Shown: piece by piece, positions 42,555-55,752 of the stretch
How positions within the stretch are numbered: position 1 is the first letter of the stretch
Layout of the letters: each line of letters starts with the position of its first letter
Assembly (NCBI RefSeq): GCF_052045245.1
Contig: NZ_JBQEON010000031.1
Location: 1-64,000 of the forward strand
Direction of reading: 5' to 3'
DNA: 64,000 bases
Source: Burkholderia sp052045245
GTDB taxonomy: Bacteria > Pseudomonadota > Gammaproteobacteria > Burkholderiales > Burkholderiaceae
Translations under genes and position numbers: made by a program
The notes under the pieces: model-generated
Told to the model about the DNA's origin: nothing
The model's database searches: none
Seen by the model: only the letters and a program-made list of their open reading frames with translations

Positions 42555-42596
42555 GAAAAAACGACGCCCCGGCGGGATTCCGACCGGGGCGTTTCG
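42555..42596. terminator. Terminator between ugpQ and ompW
   Basis: ACGCCCCGG pairs with CCGGGGCGT (9 bp) with an inner CGG/CCG pair. The left flank is AAAAAACG and the right flank TTTCGT, so it may act in both directions on the convergent genes. Confidence 0.65.
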
Positions 42597-42675
42597 TATG
42601 GCGAGCACGTTACTCAAGGAAAAATCCGCTACAAATTGCAGCAGGATTAACCATTCCCCAAATATTCGACTACGC

Positions 42676-43407
42676 TTAGAAGCGGTAGCCGACGTTCAGG
42701 TACGTGACGATCGGGTTGAGCGAGATGTGGGCCTTCGACGTCTCGGTCAGCGTACCGACCTGGGTACGCCTGGCCGTCGTGAAGGTCGCGGTCACGCTGA
42801 CGGGGATATACGACAGCGACAGGCCCGCGAACCAGTGTTTCGTGAAGTTGTACGTGAAGCCGGCATTGAAGACGGGCGCCCACTGGTTGCTGGTGGTCGC
42901 GCTGGTCGGGCCACCGAGCACGCCGTTTTCGAACGCGCCGTTGGTGATTTTCGCGCCGGTGAACCAGATGTACGTGGCACCCACGCCGACATACGGACGG
43001 AACTTCGCATTGGCGTCGTTGAAGTGGTAGCGAAGCAATACGGCTGGGCTCCACTGGTACGCACGGCCCAGTACGCCGAACTTTTCGAACTGACCTTTGC
43101 CGGTAATGTCGAACTTCGGCGGTATCCCCATGACGAGTTCGGTGGAGATATGGTCGGTGACGAAGTAACCCGTTGCGAGCCCGAGCGTATCGGCGTCACT
43201 GATGCCGGCGCCGGTGTTGGGAATCGATTGATTGATGGGTGTGCCGCCTACGCCGTAGACGAACAGCGGGTCGCTGCTGTCCTGCGGGGCCAGGTGGAAC
43301 CAGCCGGTGCTGACGTAGAAATCACCTGCAGATTGTGCGTGTGCCGTACCGCCCGCCAATGCGAATGCGAGCGCTGCGGCCCCCGTGATGGCCAGTTTTC
43401 GTTTCAT
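42676..43407 (-). CDS. ompW: OmpW-family outer membrane protein
   Basis: Eight-stranded beta-barrel thought to pass small hydrophobic molecules. It has 243 residues: signal peptide ending AHA/QS (about residue 24), then FYVSTGWFHLAPQDSSDP, alternating barrel strands and a C-terminal Phe in YLNVGYRF, the outer-membrane targeting signal. ATG 43407 follows GGAGGAGAC. Substrate unknown. Confidence 0.9.
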   Translation of the reverse strand: MKRKLAITGAAALAFALAGGTAHAQSAGDFYVSTGWFHLAPQDSSDPLFVYGVGGTPINQSIPNTGAGISDADTLGLATGYFVTDHISTELVMGIPPKFDITGKGQFEKFGVLGRAYQWSPAVLLRYHFNDANAKFRPYVGVGATYIWFTGAKITNGAFENGVLGGPTSATTSNQWAPVFNAGFTYNFTKHWFAGLSLSYIPVSVTATFTTARRTQVGTLTETSKAHISLNPIVTYLNVGYRF

Positions 43408-43435
43408 TGTGTCTCCTCCGATCAAAGGCGTGCTC

Positions 43436-43465
43436 ATTATGACGACTGCGTTTAAAACCAAACAA
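43436..43465 (-). promoter_or_regulatory. Candidate ompW promoter
   Basis: On the minus strand TTGTTT (43465-43460) and CATAAT (43441-43436) are 18 bases apart. Just upstream of the -35 lies an inverted repeat, AAGCTC and GAGCTT (43464-43483), that could be an operator. Confidence 0.5.
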
Positions 43466-43600
43466 GCTCGCAAGCTAGAGCTTTCTCCCTAGGATCCGCA
43501 CGACCGTACGCTTCCGCGCCCCGCAGGGACAGGCATTCTACGCAGGTGCGCATTTTCGGACCTCCGGGTATTTCCTAACGCGTTCAAACGGACATTCAGC

Positions 43601-44314
43601 ATGGCACGGTTAGCACGACTCTACGTTCCCGATCAGCCGCAGCACGTGATACTGCGCGGCCTGGATCAGCAACCCGCGTTCGTCGACGACCAGGACTACG
43701 AACTCTTCATCGATTGTCTGAAGGCCGCGGCACGCGATCACCATCTTTCGGTGCATGCCTATGTGCTGCTCCCGCGTCAGGTGCAGCTGCTCGTGACGCC
43801 GAGCGACGAGGCGAGCCTGCCGAAGGCGATGCAGGCGGTCGGCCGCCGCTACGTCGCGCATTTCAACCGGCGTTATTCCCGCCGCGGCACCCTGTGGGAA
43901 GGCCGCTATCGCGCGACCGTGATCGAAGGCGAGCGCTATTTCCTGCTCGCGAGCCGGGTGGTCGAGATGAGCCCGGTGCGCGCGCAGCTGGTCGCGACGG
44001 CCGACGCCTATCGCTGGTCGAGCTTCCGGCACCACGTCGGGCTCACGGTCGACGGCCTGATCACCGACCATCCGCTCTACTGGGCGCTCGGCAACACGCC
44101 GTTCGACCGGCAGCGCGCGTACAAGGAGCTGTGCGAACAGCCGCTCGACGAGCGGCAGGCCGATCAGCTCCAGCAGGCGACGCTGAAGGGCTGGGTGCTC
44201 GGCGGCGAGAATTACCGCGAGTGGGCGGCGCGAACCGCGAACCGCCGCGTCTCGCCGCTGCCGCGCGGACGCCCCAGAAAGGTGCGTGAAAATACCCCGC
44301 CGATCCAGCAGTAA
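43601..44314 (+). CDS. REP-associated (RAYT/IS200-like) transposase relative, HUH motif lost
   Basis: Member of the Y1-transposase superfamily, 237 residues. Family features: PQHVILRGLDQQPAFVDDQDY near the start, VGRRYVAHFNRRYSRRGTLW with the candidate catalytic tyrosine, and NPVRA-like MSPVRAQLV before YRWSSF. The metal-binding HUH, normally in PNHVHLL, reads PRQVQLL here (Q60-V61-Q62), so both histidines are replaced. The frame is otherwise intact, with a basic C-terminal tail. It is probably a DNA-binding, non-cleaving domesticated protein. No flanking REP palindromes were recognised. Confidence 0.85.
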   Translation: MARLARLYVPDQPQHVILRGLDQQPAFVDDQDYELFIDCLKAAARDHHLSVHAYVLLPRQVQLLVTPSDEASLPKAMQAVGRRYVAHFNRRYSRRGTLWEGRYRATVIEGERYFLLASRVVEMSPVRAQLVATADAYRWSSFRHHVGLTVDGLITDHPLYWALGNTPFDRQRAYKELCEQPLDERQADQLQQATLKGWVLGGENYREWAARTANRRVSPLPRGRPRKVRENTPPIQQ

Positions 44315-44334
44315 CGCGGGAAAGGCGGATCACG

Positions 44335-44363
44335 AGGCGGCGCTGCGGGCGCCGCTTCTTTTT
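44335..44363 (+). terminator. Terminator after the transposase-like gene
   Basis: GCGGCGC (44337-44343) pairs with GCGCCGC (44349-44355) around five bases, extended by a G-U and an A-T pair, and followed by TTCTTTTT. Confidence 0.72.
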
Positions 44364-44602
44364 GCACCAATTTGATGCGCCCCCAATAAAATGGCACCAG
44401 ATAGGAGCATGCCTTTAATTGGGGTTCGATCAAGCGGTTTTTGTTGCTATTCCCTTGATTCGTCGCGTATATTCCGAATTCCGGTGGCCCGGGTGAAGCT
44501 TGCCCAACCACTGTCGGCCGTGCCGCCTCCCATCGAGAGCGGGTTCGACGGCAACAAAAAATGGTTCAACGGCCCTCGAGGCCCCTTTACGACGGTGTCC
44601 CC
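44364..44602 (+). promoter_or_regulatory. gltB upstream region with GCACC-type dyad
   Basis: The 239 bases before gltB are AT-richer than the genes. GCACCAATTTGATGC (44364-44378) is an inverted repeat with one mismatch, resembling nitrogen-regulator (NtrC) sites, and GGCACC recurs 22 bases on. No sigma-54 promoter with correct GG-N10-GC spacing and no clear sigma-70 pair was found. gltB also lacks a clear ribosome-binding site. Confidence 0.3.
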
Positions 44603-49306
<4,704 letters not shown>

Positions 49307-49391
49307 GCGACGAACGACATAGCGAATGCCGCGCGCGCATGATTGCCGCGCGCGGCTCCCCCACCCGATACACCGAACAGAAGAGCACCTT

Positions 49392-50858
49392 ATGGGCAAG
49401 GCAACCGGTTTTCTGGAGTTCGAACGCCGCCACGAGGCGTACGAAGCACCGCTTACGCGCGTGAAGCATTACAAGGAATTCGTCGCGGCGCTGACCGACG
49501 CGGACGCGAAGGTCCAGGGCGCGCGCTGCATGGATTGCGGCATCCCGTTCTGCAACAACGGCTGCCCGGTCAACAACGTCATCCCGGACTTCAACGATCT
49601 CGTTTACCGCCAGGACTGGCAGCAGGCGATCGAAGTCCTGCATTCGACCAACAACTTCCCCGAATTCACGGGCCGCATCTGCCCGGCGCCGTGCGAAGCG
49701 GCGTGCACGCTCGGGATCAACGACGATCCGGTCGGCATCAAGTCGATCGAGCACGCGATCATCGACAAGGCCTGGGCGGAAGGCTGGGTGAAGCCGCTGC
49801 CGGCCGAGCACAAGACCGGCAAGAAGGTCGCGGTCGTCGGTTCGGGCCCCGCGGGCCTCGCCGTCGCGCAGCAGCTCGCGCGTGCCGGTCACGACGTGAC
49901 GGTGTTCGAGAAGAACGATCGCATCGGCGGCCTGCTGCGTTACGGGATCCCCGACTTCAAGCTCGAAAAGTGGCTGATCGATCGCCGCATGCGCCAGATG
50001 GAAGCCGAAGGCGTGACGTTCCGTACCAGCGTGTTCATCGGCAAGGATCCGCTGCCCGAATCGATCGGCAGCCTCGCGAAGGAAACCATTTCGCCGGAGA
50101 AGCTGAAGGAAGCGTTCGACGCGGTCGTGATCGCGGGTGGCTCTGAAACGCCGCGCGACCTGCCGGTGCCGGGCCGCGAGCTCGCCGGCGTGCATTTCGC
50201 GATGGACTTCCTGCCGCAGCAGAACCGTGTGAACGCGGGGGACAAGCTCGTCGATCAGCTGCTGGCGAAGGGCAAGCACGTGATCGTGATCGGCGGCGGC
50301 GATACGGGTTCGGACTGCGTTGGCACGTCGAACCGTCACGGCGCGAAGCAGGTCACGCAGTTCGAGCTGCTGCCGCAGCCGCCGGAAGAGGAAAACAAGG
50401 CGCTCGTGTGGCCGTACTGGCCGATCAAGCTGCGCACGTCGTCGTCGCACGACGAAGGCTGCGAGCGTGACTGGGCGGTCGCGACGAAGCGCCTGGAAGG
50501 CAAGAACGGCAAGGTCGAGAAGCTGATCGCGGTGCGCGTCGAGTGGAAGGACGGCAAGATGCAGGAAGTGCCGGGTTCCGAGTTCGAGATGAAGGCCGAT
50601 CTGGTGCTGCTCGCGATGGGCTTCACGCAGCCGGCAGCCACCGTGCTCGAGGCATTCGGCGTCGCGAAGGATGCGCGCGGCAATGCGCGTGCGGCGACCG
50701 AAGGCGATCGTTCGTACTACACGTCGGTCGACAAGGTGTTCGCGGCCGGCGACATGCGTCGCGGCCAGTCGCTCGTCGTCTGGGCGATCCGCGAAGGCCG
50801 CCAGTGCGCACGCTCGGTGGACGCGTACCTGATGGGGCATTCGGAACTGCCGCGCTGA
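49392..50858 (+). CDS. gltD: Glutamate synthase small subunit
   Basis: Takes electrons from NADPH through FAD and two 4Fe-4S clusters to GltB. It has 488 residues, starting MGKATGFLEFERR. Cluster cysteines lie in CMDCGIPFCNNGCP and CPAPCEAAC; FAD-binding GSGPAGLAVAQQL and NADPH-binding GGGDTGSDC follow. ATG 49392 is preferred; the frame upstream is non-conserved. It follows gltB by 85 bases. Confidence 0.97.
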   Translation: MGKATGFLEFERRHEAYEAPLTRVKHYKEFVAALTDADAKVQGARCMDCGIPFCNNGCPVNNVIPDFNDLVYRQDWQQAIEVLHSTNNFPEFTGRICPAPCEAACTLGINDDPVGIKSIEHAIIDKAWAEGWVKPLPAEHKTGKKVAVVGSGPAGLAVAQQLARAGHDVTVFEKNDRIGGLLRYGIPDFKLEKWLIDRRMRQMEAEGVTFRTSVFIGKDPLPESIGSLAKETISPEKLKEAFDAVVIAGGSETPRDLPVPGRELAGVHFAMDFLPQQNRVNAGDKLVDQLLAKGKHVIVIGGGDTGSDCVGTSNRHGAKQVTQFELLPQPPEEENKALVWPYWPIKLRTSSSHDEGCERDWAVATKRLEGKNGKVEKLIAVRVEWKDGKMQEVPGSEFEMKADLVLLAMGFTQPAATVLEAFGVAKDARGNARAATEGDRSYYTSVDKVFAAGDMRRGQSLVVWAIREGRQCARSVDAYLMGHSELPR

Positions 50859-50887
50859 GCGCCGCTCGCCAGGTTGCTGGCGTATCG

Positions 50888-50920
50888 ACCGGGCGCTCGA
50901 AAGGGGCGCCCGGTTTTTTT
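50888..50920 (+). terminator. Terminator after gltBD
   Basis: ACCGGGCGC pairs with GCGCCCGGT around nine bases and is followed by seven Ts. Confidence 0.9.
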
Positions 50921-50930
50921 ATTTCCGCAG

Positions 50931-51317
50931 TTATTGGCGAGCGTGAGCTTGTCCGGTCTGGTCGAGCGGCCGATCGATGGTTCGCCCGTAGCTTGAAAGC
51001 TGCTCGTTGCAATCGATCATCGCGGTGTATCTGATTTCGTCGACGCGTAGCGGAAACTCCCATACCCCCAGCTTCCATGCGTGATACTGCGGCGCACCGT
51101 CGAACCGGATGCGGTCCGGCGGTATTCCGTGCTCATCGAGAAGACGTACCAGGAGTTGCTTTCTCAGCGTAGCGAGAGACATGTTGGGGCAGCTGCCTTC
51201 GGTTCTCTCGTACCGGGAAATCGCGACGACAATGAACAGCAGTATGTAGACGCAGATCGTTGCGACAACTAGCCAGAGCGCTAGCCTGAGAACTCCGCGT
51301 CTGACTCTGGAAATCAT
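50931..51317 (-). CDS. Unknown small membrane protein
   Basis: A 128-residue frame that I do not recognise. It starts MISRVRRGVLRL, with one transmembrane helix at about 12-32 (ALWLVVATICVYILLFIVV), then a soluble, presumably periplasmic part with two cysteines (GSCPNMSL, MIDCNEQL) that could form a disulfide. The frame extends upstream to 51569 but without a convincing start. Its codon use and base composition are less GC-rich than the neighbours, suggesting acquired DNA. The opposite strand has no credible alternative. Confidence 0.5.
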   Translation of the reverse strand: MISRVRRGVLRLALWLVVATICVYILLFIVVAISRYERTEGSCPNMSLATLRKQLLVRLLDEHGIPPDRIRFDGAPQYHAWKLGVWEFPLRVDEIRYTAMIDCNEQLSSYGRTIDRPLDQTGQAHARQ

Positions 51318-51869
51318 GAGGTGCTCGATGTGGACGAGAGCAGAGATCCTTTGTCCCGTGATTGAAGATGTTGGTGCTGAAGGCGGTACCGAATGAATAG
51401 GTGTCGACGCGATAAATCGCCATACGATCCGAATGTATTCGTTGGAAGATGCCGTGTGACTGACCAATGTATATGCACAAATAATGCAGTGATGTTGGCA
51501 TAGTGACCTGGTTCGAAGTTGAACCCGTATTGGTTGGCGCCCGGCAAATATTTGTAGCCGCCGAGGCATGGTCGGCGGGCTGATCAGCTACCGCTGCGTA
51601 TCCTTCGGGCAGGCGCTAAAAAATCGAAATGCGGGGATGTCTTTCTCGGCATGCCGGCGCCGGGCTGATCAATGTGTCCAATAGTCACGCGAGATTGCTT
51701 AAGGTAAGGGGTGTTGACTCTGATTGGGAAGGGGCGCGCCCTTGATTTGTCGTGGTGCTGAATCCTTTCGTTTTGTAATTTTTCTTGTGAATTGTCATAT
51801 CATGTCGCCCCTTCGGCCGTGAAGCGGGCGGCCACCTCATATGACTGATCCCATTTACAAGGACTCTGG
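51318..51869. other. Gene-poor AT-richer intergenic stretch
   Basis: About 550 bases between the unknown membrane protein and the symporter gene contain no supported gene. The composition is clearly less GC-rich than the rest of the window. CGGGCTGATCA occurs twice as a direct repeat (51576-51586 and 51661-51671). A possible symporter promoter lies near the right end. No tRNA, integrase or att-like site was seen. Confidence 0.5.
51773..51801 (+). promoter_or_regulatory. Candidate promoter of the symporter gene
   Basis: TTGTAA (51773-51778) and CATATC (51796-51801) are 17 bases apart; TATCAT two bases on is an alternative -10. The match is moderate. Confidence 0.3.
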
Positions 51870-53360
51870 ATGGAAGCATTCGTGCAAGGCCTGATCGACG
51901 CCATCAACGGCGTGCTGTGGAACTACGTGCTGATCGCGCTGCTGCTCGGCGCCGGCGCGTGGTTCACGTTGCGGTTCCGGATGATCCAGCTGAAGGCGCT
52001 GTTCCTCAGCATCAGGCTGGTCGGCAGCAAGGGCGAGCCGGGCAGCATTTCGTCGTTCCAGGCGTTCGCGACCGGGCTCGCGAGCCGCGTCGGCACCGGC
52101 AACATCGCCGGCGTCGCGGTCGCGCTGACGGTCGGCGGGCCGGGCGCGATCTTCTGGATGTGGATGACGGCGCTCGTCGGGATGTCGTCCGCGTTCGTCG
52201 AGGCGACGCTCGCGCAGATCTTCAAGGTATCGCACCCGGACGGCAGCTATCGCGGCGGCCCCGCGTACTACATCCAGACGGGCCTGCGCTCGCGCGGCTT
52301 CGGCGTGCTGTTCTCGCTGTCGCTGATCCTCGCGTTCGGCTTCGTGTTCAACGCGGTGCAGGCCAATGCGATCGCCGATGCCTTTCACACGTCGTTCGGC
52401 TGGCGCCGCGAGACGGTCGGCCTCGGCCTCGTGCTGCTCACCGCGCCGCTCATCTTCGGCGGAATTCGCCGCATCGCGTCGGTCGCACAGGTGATCGTGC
52501 CGGTGATGGCGATCGGCTACCTCGCGCTGGCGGTCTACGCGGTCGCGACGCACGTCGCGCTGGTGCCGGACGTGATCGCGCTGATCGTGAAGAGCGCGTT
52601 CGGGCTCGAGCAGGCGGCGGGCGGCCTGACCGGCTATGCGCTCAGTCAGGCAGTCGCGATGGGCGTGAAGCGCGGGCTGTTCTCGAACGAGGCCGGCATG
52701 GGCAGCGCGCCGAACGCGGCCGCGACCGCGAGCGTGCGGCATCCGGTCGTGCAGGGGCTGATCCAGATGCTCGGCGTGTTCGTCGACACGATCGTGATCT
52801 GCAGCGCGACCGCGTTCGTGATCCTGCTGTCGGGTCAGTATGCGCTCGGCACCGGCATGGAAGGCGCGGCGCTCACGCAGCGCGCGATCGCGAGCCACGT
52901 CGGCGGTTGGGGCGGCATCTACATGGCCGTCGCGATCTTCTTCTTCGCGTACTCGTCGGTGATCGGCAACTACGCGTATGCGGAAGGCAACGTCGAGTTC
53001 ATCACGAAGCGGCGCGGCGTGCTGCCGCTGTTCCGCATCGCGGTGCTGGGGATGGTGATGTTCGGCAGCGTCGGGCAACTGCCGCTCGTGTGGGCGATGG
53101 CCGATACGAGCATGGGGCTGATGGCGATCATCAACCTTGTCGCGATTCTCGCGCTCGGCAAGTATGCGCATGCCGCGTGGCGCGACTATCGCCACCAGCG
53201 CGCGCAGGGCGTTGCCGATCCCGTGTTCACGCGCAACACGATTCCCGAGCTCGCACGCGTGCTGCCGGCCGACGTGTGGGGCGAGCACGGCCCGCTGCCG
53301 CGGCGTCCGGTTTCGGCCGAAGCGATGGCCGAAGCGCGCGTGACCGTGCGCGAGTCATGA
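51870..53360 (+). CDS. Alanine/glycine:cation symporter (AGCS family)
   Basis: Sodium- or proton-coupled importer of alanine or glycine in the inner membrane. It has 496 residues and about eleven helices. Family signatures include GSISSFQAFATGLASRVGTG near the N-terminus and GLFSNEAGMGSAPNAAATA in the middle. Substrate inferred from family only. Its stop overlaps the thpR start. Confidence 0.92.
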   Translation: MEAFVQGLIDAINGVLWNYVLIALLLGAGAWFTLRFRMIQLKALFLSIRLVGSKGEPGSISSFQAFATGLASRVGTGNIAGVAVALTVGGPGAIFWMWMTALVGMSSAFVEATLAQIFKVSHPDGSYRGGPAYYIQTGLRSRGFGVLFSLSLILAFGFVFNAVQANAIADAFHTSFGWRRETVGLGLVLLTAPLIFGGIRRIASVAQVIVPVMAIGYLALAVYAVATHVALVPDVIALIVKSAFGLEQAAGGLTGYALSQAVAMGVKRGLFSNEAGMGSAPNAAATASVRHPVVQGLIQMLGVFVDTIVICSATAFVILLSGQYALGTGMEGAALTQRAIASHVGGWGGIYMAVAIFFFAYSSVIGNYAYAEGNVEFITKRRGVLPLFRIAVLGMVMFGSVGQLPLVWAMADTSMGLMAIINLVAILALGKYAHAAWRDYRHQRAQGVADPVFTRNTIPELARVLPADVWGEHGPLPRRPVSAEAMAEARVTVRES

Positions 53361-53902
53361 ACGGCGAGCGGCTGCGTGCGTTCGTCGCGCTGATGCCCGA
53401 TACGGCATCGCGCGACGCGCTGCACGCGTTGCCGGTCACCCGCGGTGCACGGCGCACGCTGCCCGCGCAACTGCACGTGACGCTTGCATTCATCGGTGCG
53501 ATCGAACGCACACGGTGCGACGCGCTGGCCGAGCAGTTACCGGCGCTCGCGGCCGCGCATGCGCTGCCGTTGCTGCCGGTCGAGCGGATCGCGTGGTGGC
53601 CGAGCCTGCCGCGCGCGAGGCTGATCGTCGCGGAACTCGCGCCCGATCCCGCCTGTGCGGCGTTGAATGCCGACTTGTCGGCCCTGTTGCGCGACCTGGA
53701 CGTGCCGGCCGACCGCCGGCCGTTCCGGCCGCATGTGACACTCGCGCGGTTGCCGCGCGATGCGGACGGACAACCCGCGCACGGCGGCGNNNNNNNNCCG
53801 GTCGCGGTGCGCTTCGTTGCGCTGACGCTGTTCGAAAGCCGGCTGTCGCACGAGGGCGTGTCGCATGTGCCGATCGTGTCGGTACCGGTCGGGCGGGTAT
53901 AG
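53357..53902 (+). CDS. thpR: RNA 2',3'-cyclic phosphodiesterase (2'-5' RNA ligase family)
   Basis: Two-histidine phosphoesterase acting on 2',3'-cyclic RNA ends. It has about 181 residues, with both HxTx motifs: LHVTLAFIG (about residue 40) and PHVTLARLP (about 127). Eight undetermined bases at 53790-53797 hide three residues but preserve the frame. Start ATG 53357 overlaps the symporter stop (ATGA). The stop codon lies in the first unit of a 13-bp tandem repeat. Confidence 0.88.
   Translation: MNGERLRAFVALMPDTASRDALHALPVTRGARRTLPAQLHVTLAFIGAIERTRCDALAEQLPALAAAHALPLLPVERIAWWPSLPRARLIVAELAPDPACAALNADLSALLRDLDVPADRRPFRPHVTLARLPRDADGQPAHGGXXXPVAVRFVALTLFESRLSHEGVSHVPIVSVPVGRV
53790..53797. other. 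Run of eight undetermined bases
   Basis: Eight Ns inside thpR, flanked by GC-rich sequence (GGCGGCG and CCGGTCGCG). The frame continues on both sides, so the length is probably right or off by multiples of three. Likely an unresolved GC-rich spot in the assembly. Confidence 0.95.
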
Positions 53903-53921
53903 CGGGAAGGTATAGCGGGAA
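53896..53921 (+). repeat. 13-bp tandem duplication at thpR stop
   Basis: GGTATAGCGGGAA occurs twice head to tail. The first unit contains the thpR stop TAG. Confidence 0.9.
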
Positions 53922-53936
53922 GGCGGTGGGGCGAAG

Positions 53937-53979
53937 AACGGAAGGCCGGCGCGGTGTGCGCCGGCCTTCCGTTTTTTTG
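53937..53979 (+). terminator. Terminator after thpR
   Basis: A 16-bp stem (AACGGAAGGCCGGCGC with its complement, loop GGTGT) followed by seven Ts. It lies between convergent thpR and the ABC exporter gene. Confidence 0.92.
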
Positions 53980-53982
53980 CGG

Positions 53983-55752
53983 TTACGCTGCGACCTTGTC
54001 GTTGTCGGTCACGCGCTCGACGTTGATCGTGCCGACATGGAACGCGGCCAGCGACTCTCGGTGCGCGATGCTGACGATCGCGGCCTGCGGCAGCTGCTCG
54101 GCGAACAGGTGATAGAGCCGCGCTTCATTGTCCGCGTCGAGCGCGCTCGTCGCTTCGTCGAGGAACAGGAAGTCCGGCTTGTGCAGCAGCACGCGCGCGC
54201 CGGCGAGACGCTGCTGTTCGCCCGGCGACAGCACGCGCGTCCAGTGGCCGGTCTCGCCGAGGCGCTCGACGTAGTCTTCGAGGCGGCACGCGCGCAGCGC
54301 GTCGCGGCACGCGTCGTCGGTGAACGTGTCGGGCGCGGCCGGGTAGGTGAGCGCGGCCTTCAGCGTGCCGATCGGCAAATAACTGGTTTGCGGCACGAAC
54401 ATCATCCGTGCGCCGACCGGGGCGTCGATCGAGCCGTCGCCGAACGGCCACAGGCCCGCGAGCGCGCGCATGAACGTGCTCTTGCCCGAACCCGACTTGC
54501 CGATCACGAGCCAGCGCGAGCCGGGTTCGATCGTCAGGTTGCCGATGTTCGCGAGCGCGTTGCCGTTCGGCAGCGCGAGCTTCAGCGATGACGTCGACAG
54601 CTTCGCCGCATCGACGTAGTGCAGGTTGATGCCGCCGTGCTCGGTCGCGGGCGACAGGCTTTCCTTCAGGTGCGACGTGCCCATCACGCGCTTGAATTCA
54701 CGCAGACGGTTGACGGTGGCGCGCCATTCGACGAGGGTCGAGTAACTGTTGATGAACCACGAGAACGAATCGCTGACGGTGCCGAACGCGGACGAGATCT
54801 GCATCAGCACGCCGAACGAGAACGCCCCGGCGAAATAGCGCGGCGCCGCGACGACGAGCGGGAAGATGATCGCGATCTGCCCGTAGAAGCTCAGCACGAA
54901 CGTGAGGCGCTTCGTGTACTTCATCACGCGCCACCAGTTGTCGCGGATACGCATGAACAGGCTCTGCGCGTTGCCGGTCTCGGTTTTCTCGCCGTCGTAG
55001 AACGCGATCTGCTCGGCGTTCTCGCGCACGCGGATCAGCCCGAAGCGGAAGTCGGCCTCGACGCGCTGCTGCTGGTAGTTGATCGACACGAGCGGGTGGC
55101 CGACCTTCTGGATGATCAGCGAGCCGACCACCGCGTACAGCGCGGCCGCCCACACCATGTAGCCGGGGATCGTGATCGGCGTCGCGCCGAGCGAAAGCGT
55201 CAGCGCGCCGGCGAGCGACCACAGGATCGTGATGAACGACACGAGTGTGACGACCGTCGACAGCAGGTCGAGCGACAGCGCGAGCGTGGTCGTCGCGAAC
55301 GACTGGAGATCGTCGGTGATCCGCTGGTCGGGGTTGTCGGCGAGGCGGTCGCGTTCGATCCGGTAGAACGCGCGATCACCGAGCCACTGGCCGAGAAAGC
55401 GGTCGGTGAGCCACTGGCGCCAGCGGAACCCGAGCATCTGGCGCAGGTAGCGGCCGTAGACGGCGAGGATGATGAAGCCGAACGCAAGCGCGGAGAACTG
55501 CATCAGCAGGTTCGGGAAGTCGTGGACGTTCTTTGACTGCAGCGCGTTGTAGAACTGCGCGTTCCACTTGTTCAGCTTGACGTTGATCCAGACCACGCAG
55601 AGGTTGATCGCGATGATCGTGACTAGCAGCCCCCACGCGATTTTCCATTCGGACGACACCCAGTAGGGCTTGATGAGGCTCCATGCGGATACCGGGCGCT
55701 CGTCCTGCGGCGCGGCGGAGGCGGAGCGGACGGGATCGATCGATTGGGTCAT
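53983..55752 (-). CDS. SbmA/YddA-like ABC transporter, fused membrane and ATPase domains
   Basis: Half-transporter of the SbmA/BacA-like, ABCD-related family. It has 589 residues: N-terminal membrane domain with about six helices (to roughly residue 330, including the family stretch FRWRQWLTDRFLGQWL), then an ATPase with Walker A GKSGSGKST, signature LSPGEQQRLAGAR and Walker B FLFLDEATSALD. ATG 55752 follows AGGAAG; the frame to 55881 is ignored. Substrate unknown; relatives move peptides or vitamins, and the TPP-controlled thi operon is divergently next to it. Confidence 0.9.
   Translation of the reverse strand: MTQSIDPVRSASAAPQDERPVSAWSLIKPYWVSSEWKIAWGLLVTIIAINLCVVWINVKLNKWNAQFYNALQSKNVHDFPNLLMQFSALAFGFIILAVYGRYLRQMLGFRWRQWLTDRFLGQWLGDRAFYRIERDRLADNPDQRITDDLQSFATTTLALSLDLLSTVVTLVSFITILWSLAGALTLSLGATPITIPGYMVWAAALYAVVGSLIIQKVGHPLVSINYQQQRVEADFRFGLIRVRENAEQIAFYDGEKTETGNAQSLFMRIRDNWWRVMKYTKRLTFVLSFYGQIAIIFPLVVAAPRYFAGAFSFGVLMQISSAFGTVSDSFSWFINSYSTLVEWRATVNRLREFKRVMGTSHLKESLSPATEHGGINLHYVDAAKLSTSSLKLALPNGNALANIGNLTIEPGSRWLVIGKSGSGKSTFMRALAGLWPFGDGSIDAPVGARMMFVPQTSYLPIGTLKAALTYPAAPDTFTDDACRDALRACRLEDYVERLGETGHWTRVLSPGEQQRLAGARVLLHKPDFLFLDEATSALDADNEARLYHLFAEQLPQAAIVSIAHRESLAAFHVGTINVERVTDNDKVAA

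Noticed and set aside
43408..43600. Insertion-sequence ends around the transposase-like gene
   Set aside because: No terminal inverted repeats, target-site duplication or REP palindromes could be found on either side.
44455..44482. Sigma-54 promoter upstream of gltB
   Set aside because: TGGCAC and TGGCCC words occur, but no GC pair lies 10 bases after the GG in either.
51318..51569. Upstream extension of the unknown membrane protein to 51569
   Set aside because: The added 84 residues lack a helix or motif pattern and the start has no ribosome-binding site; MISRVRRG directly before the helix is a better start.
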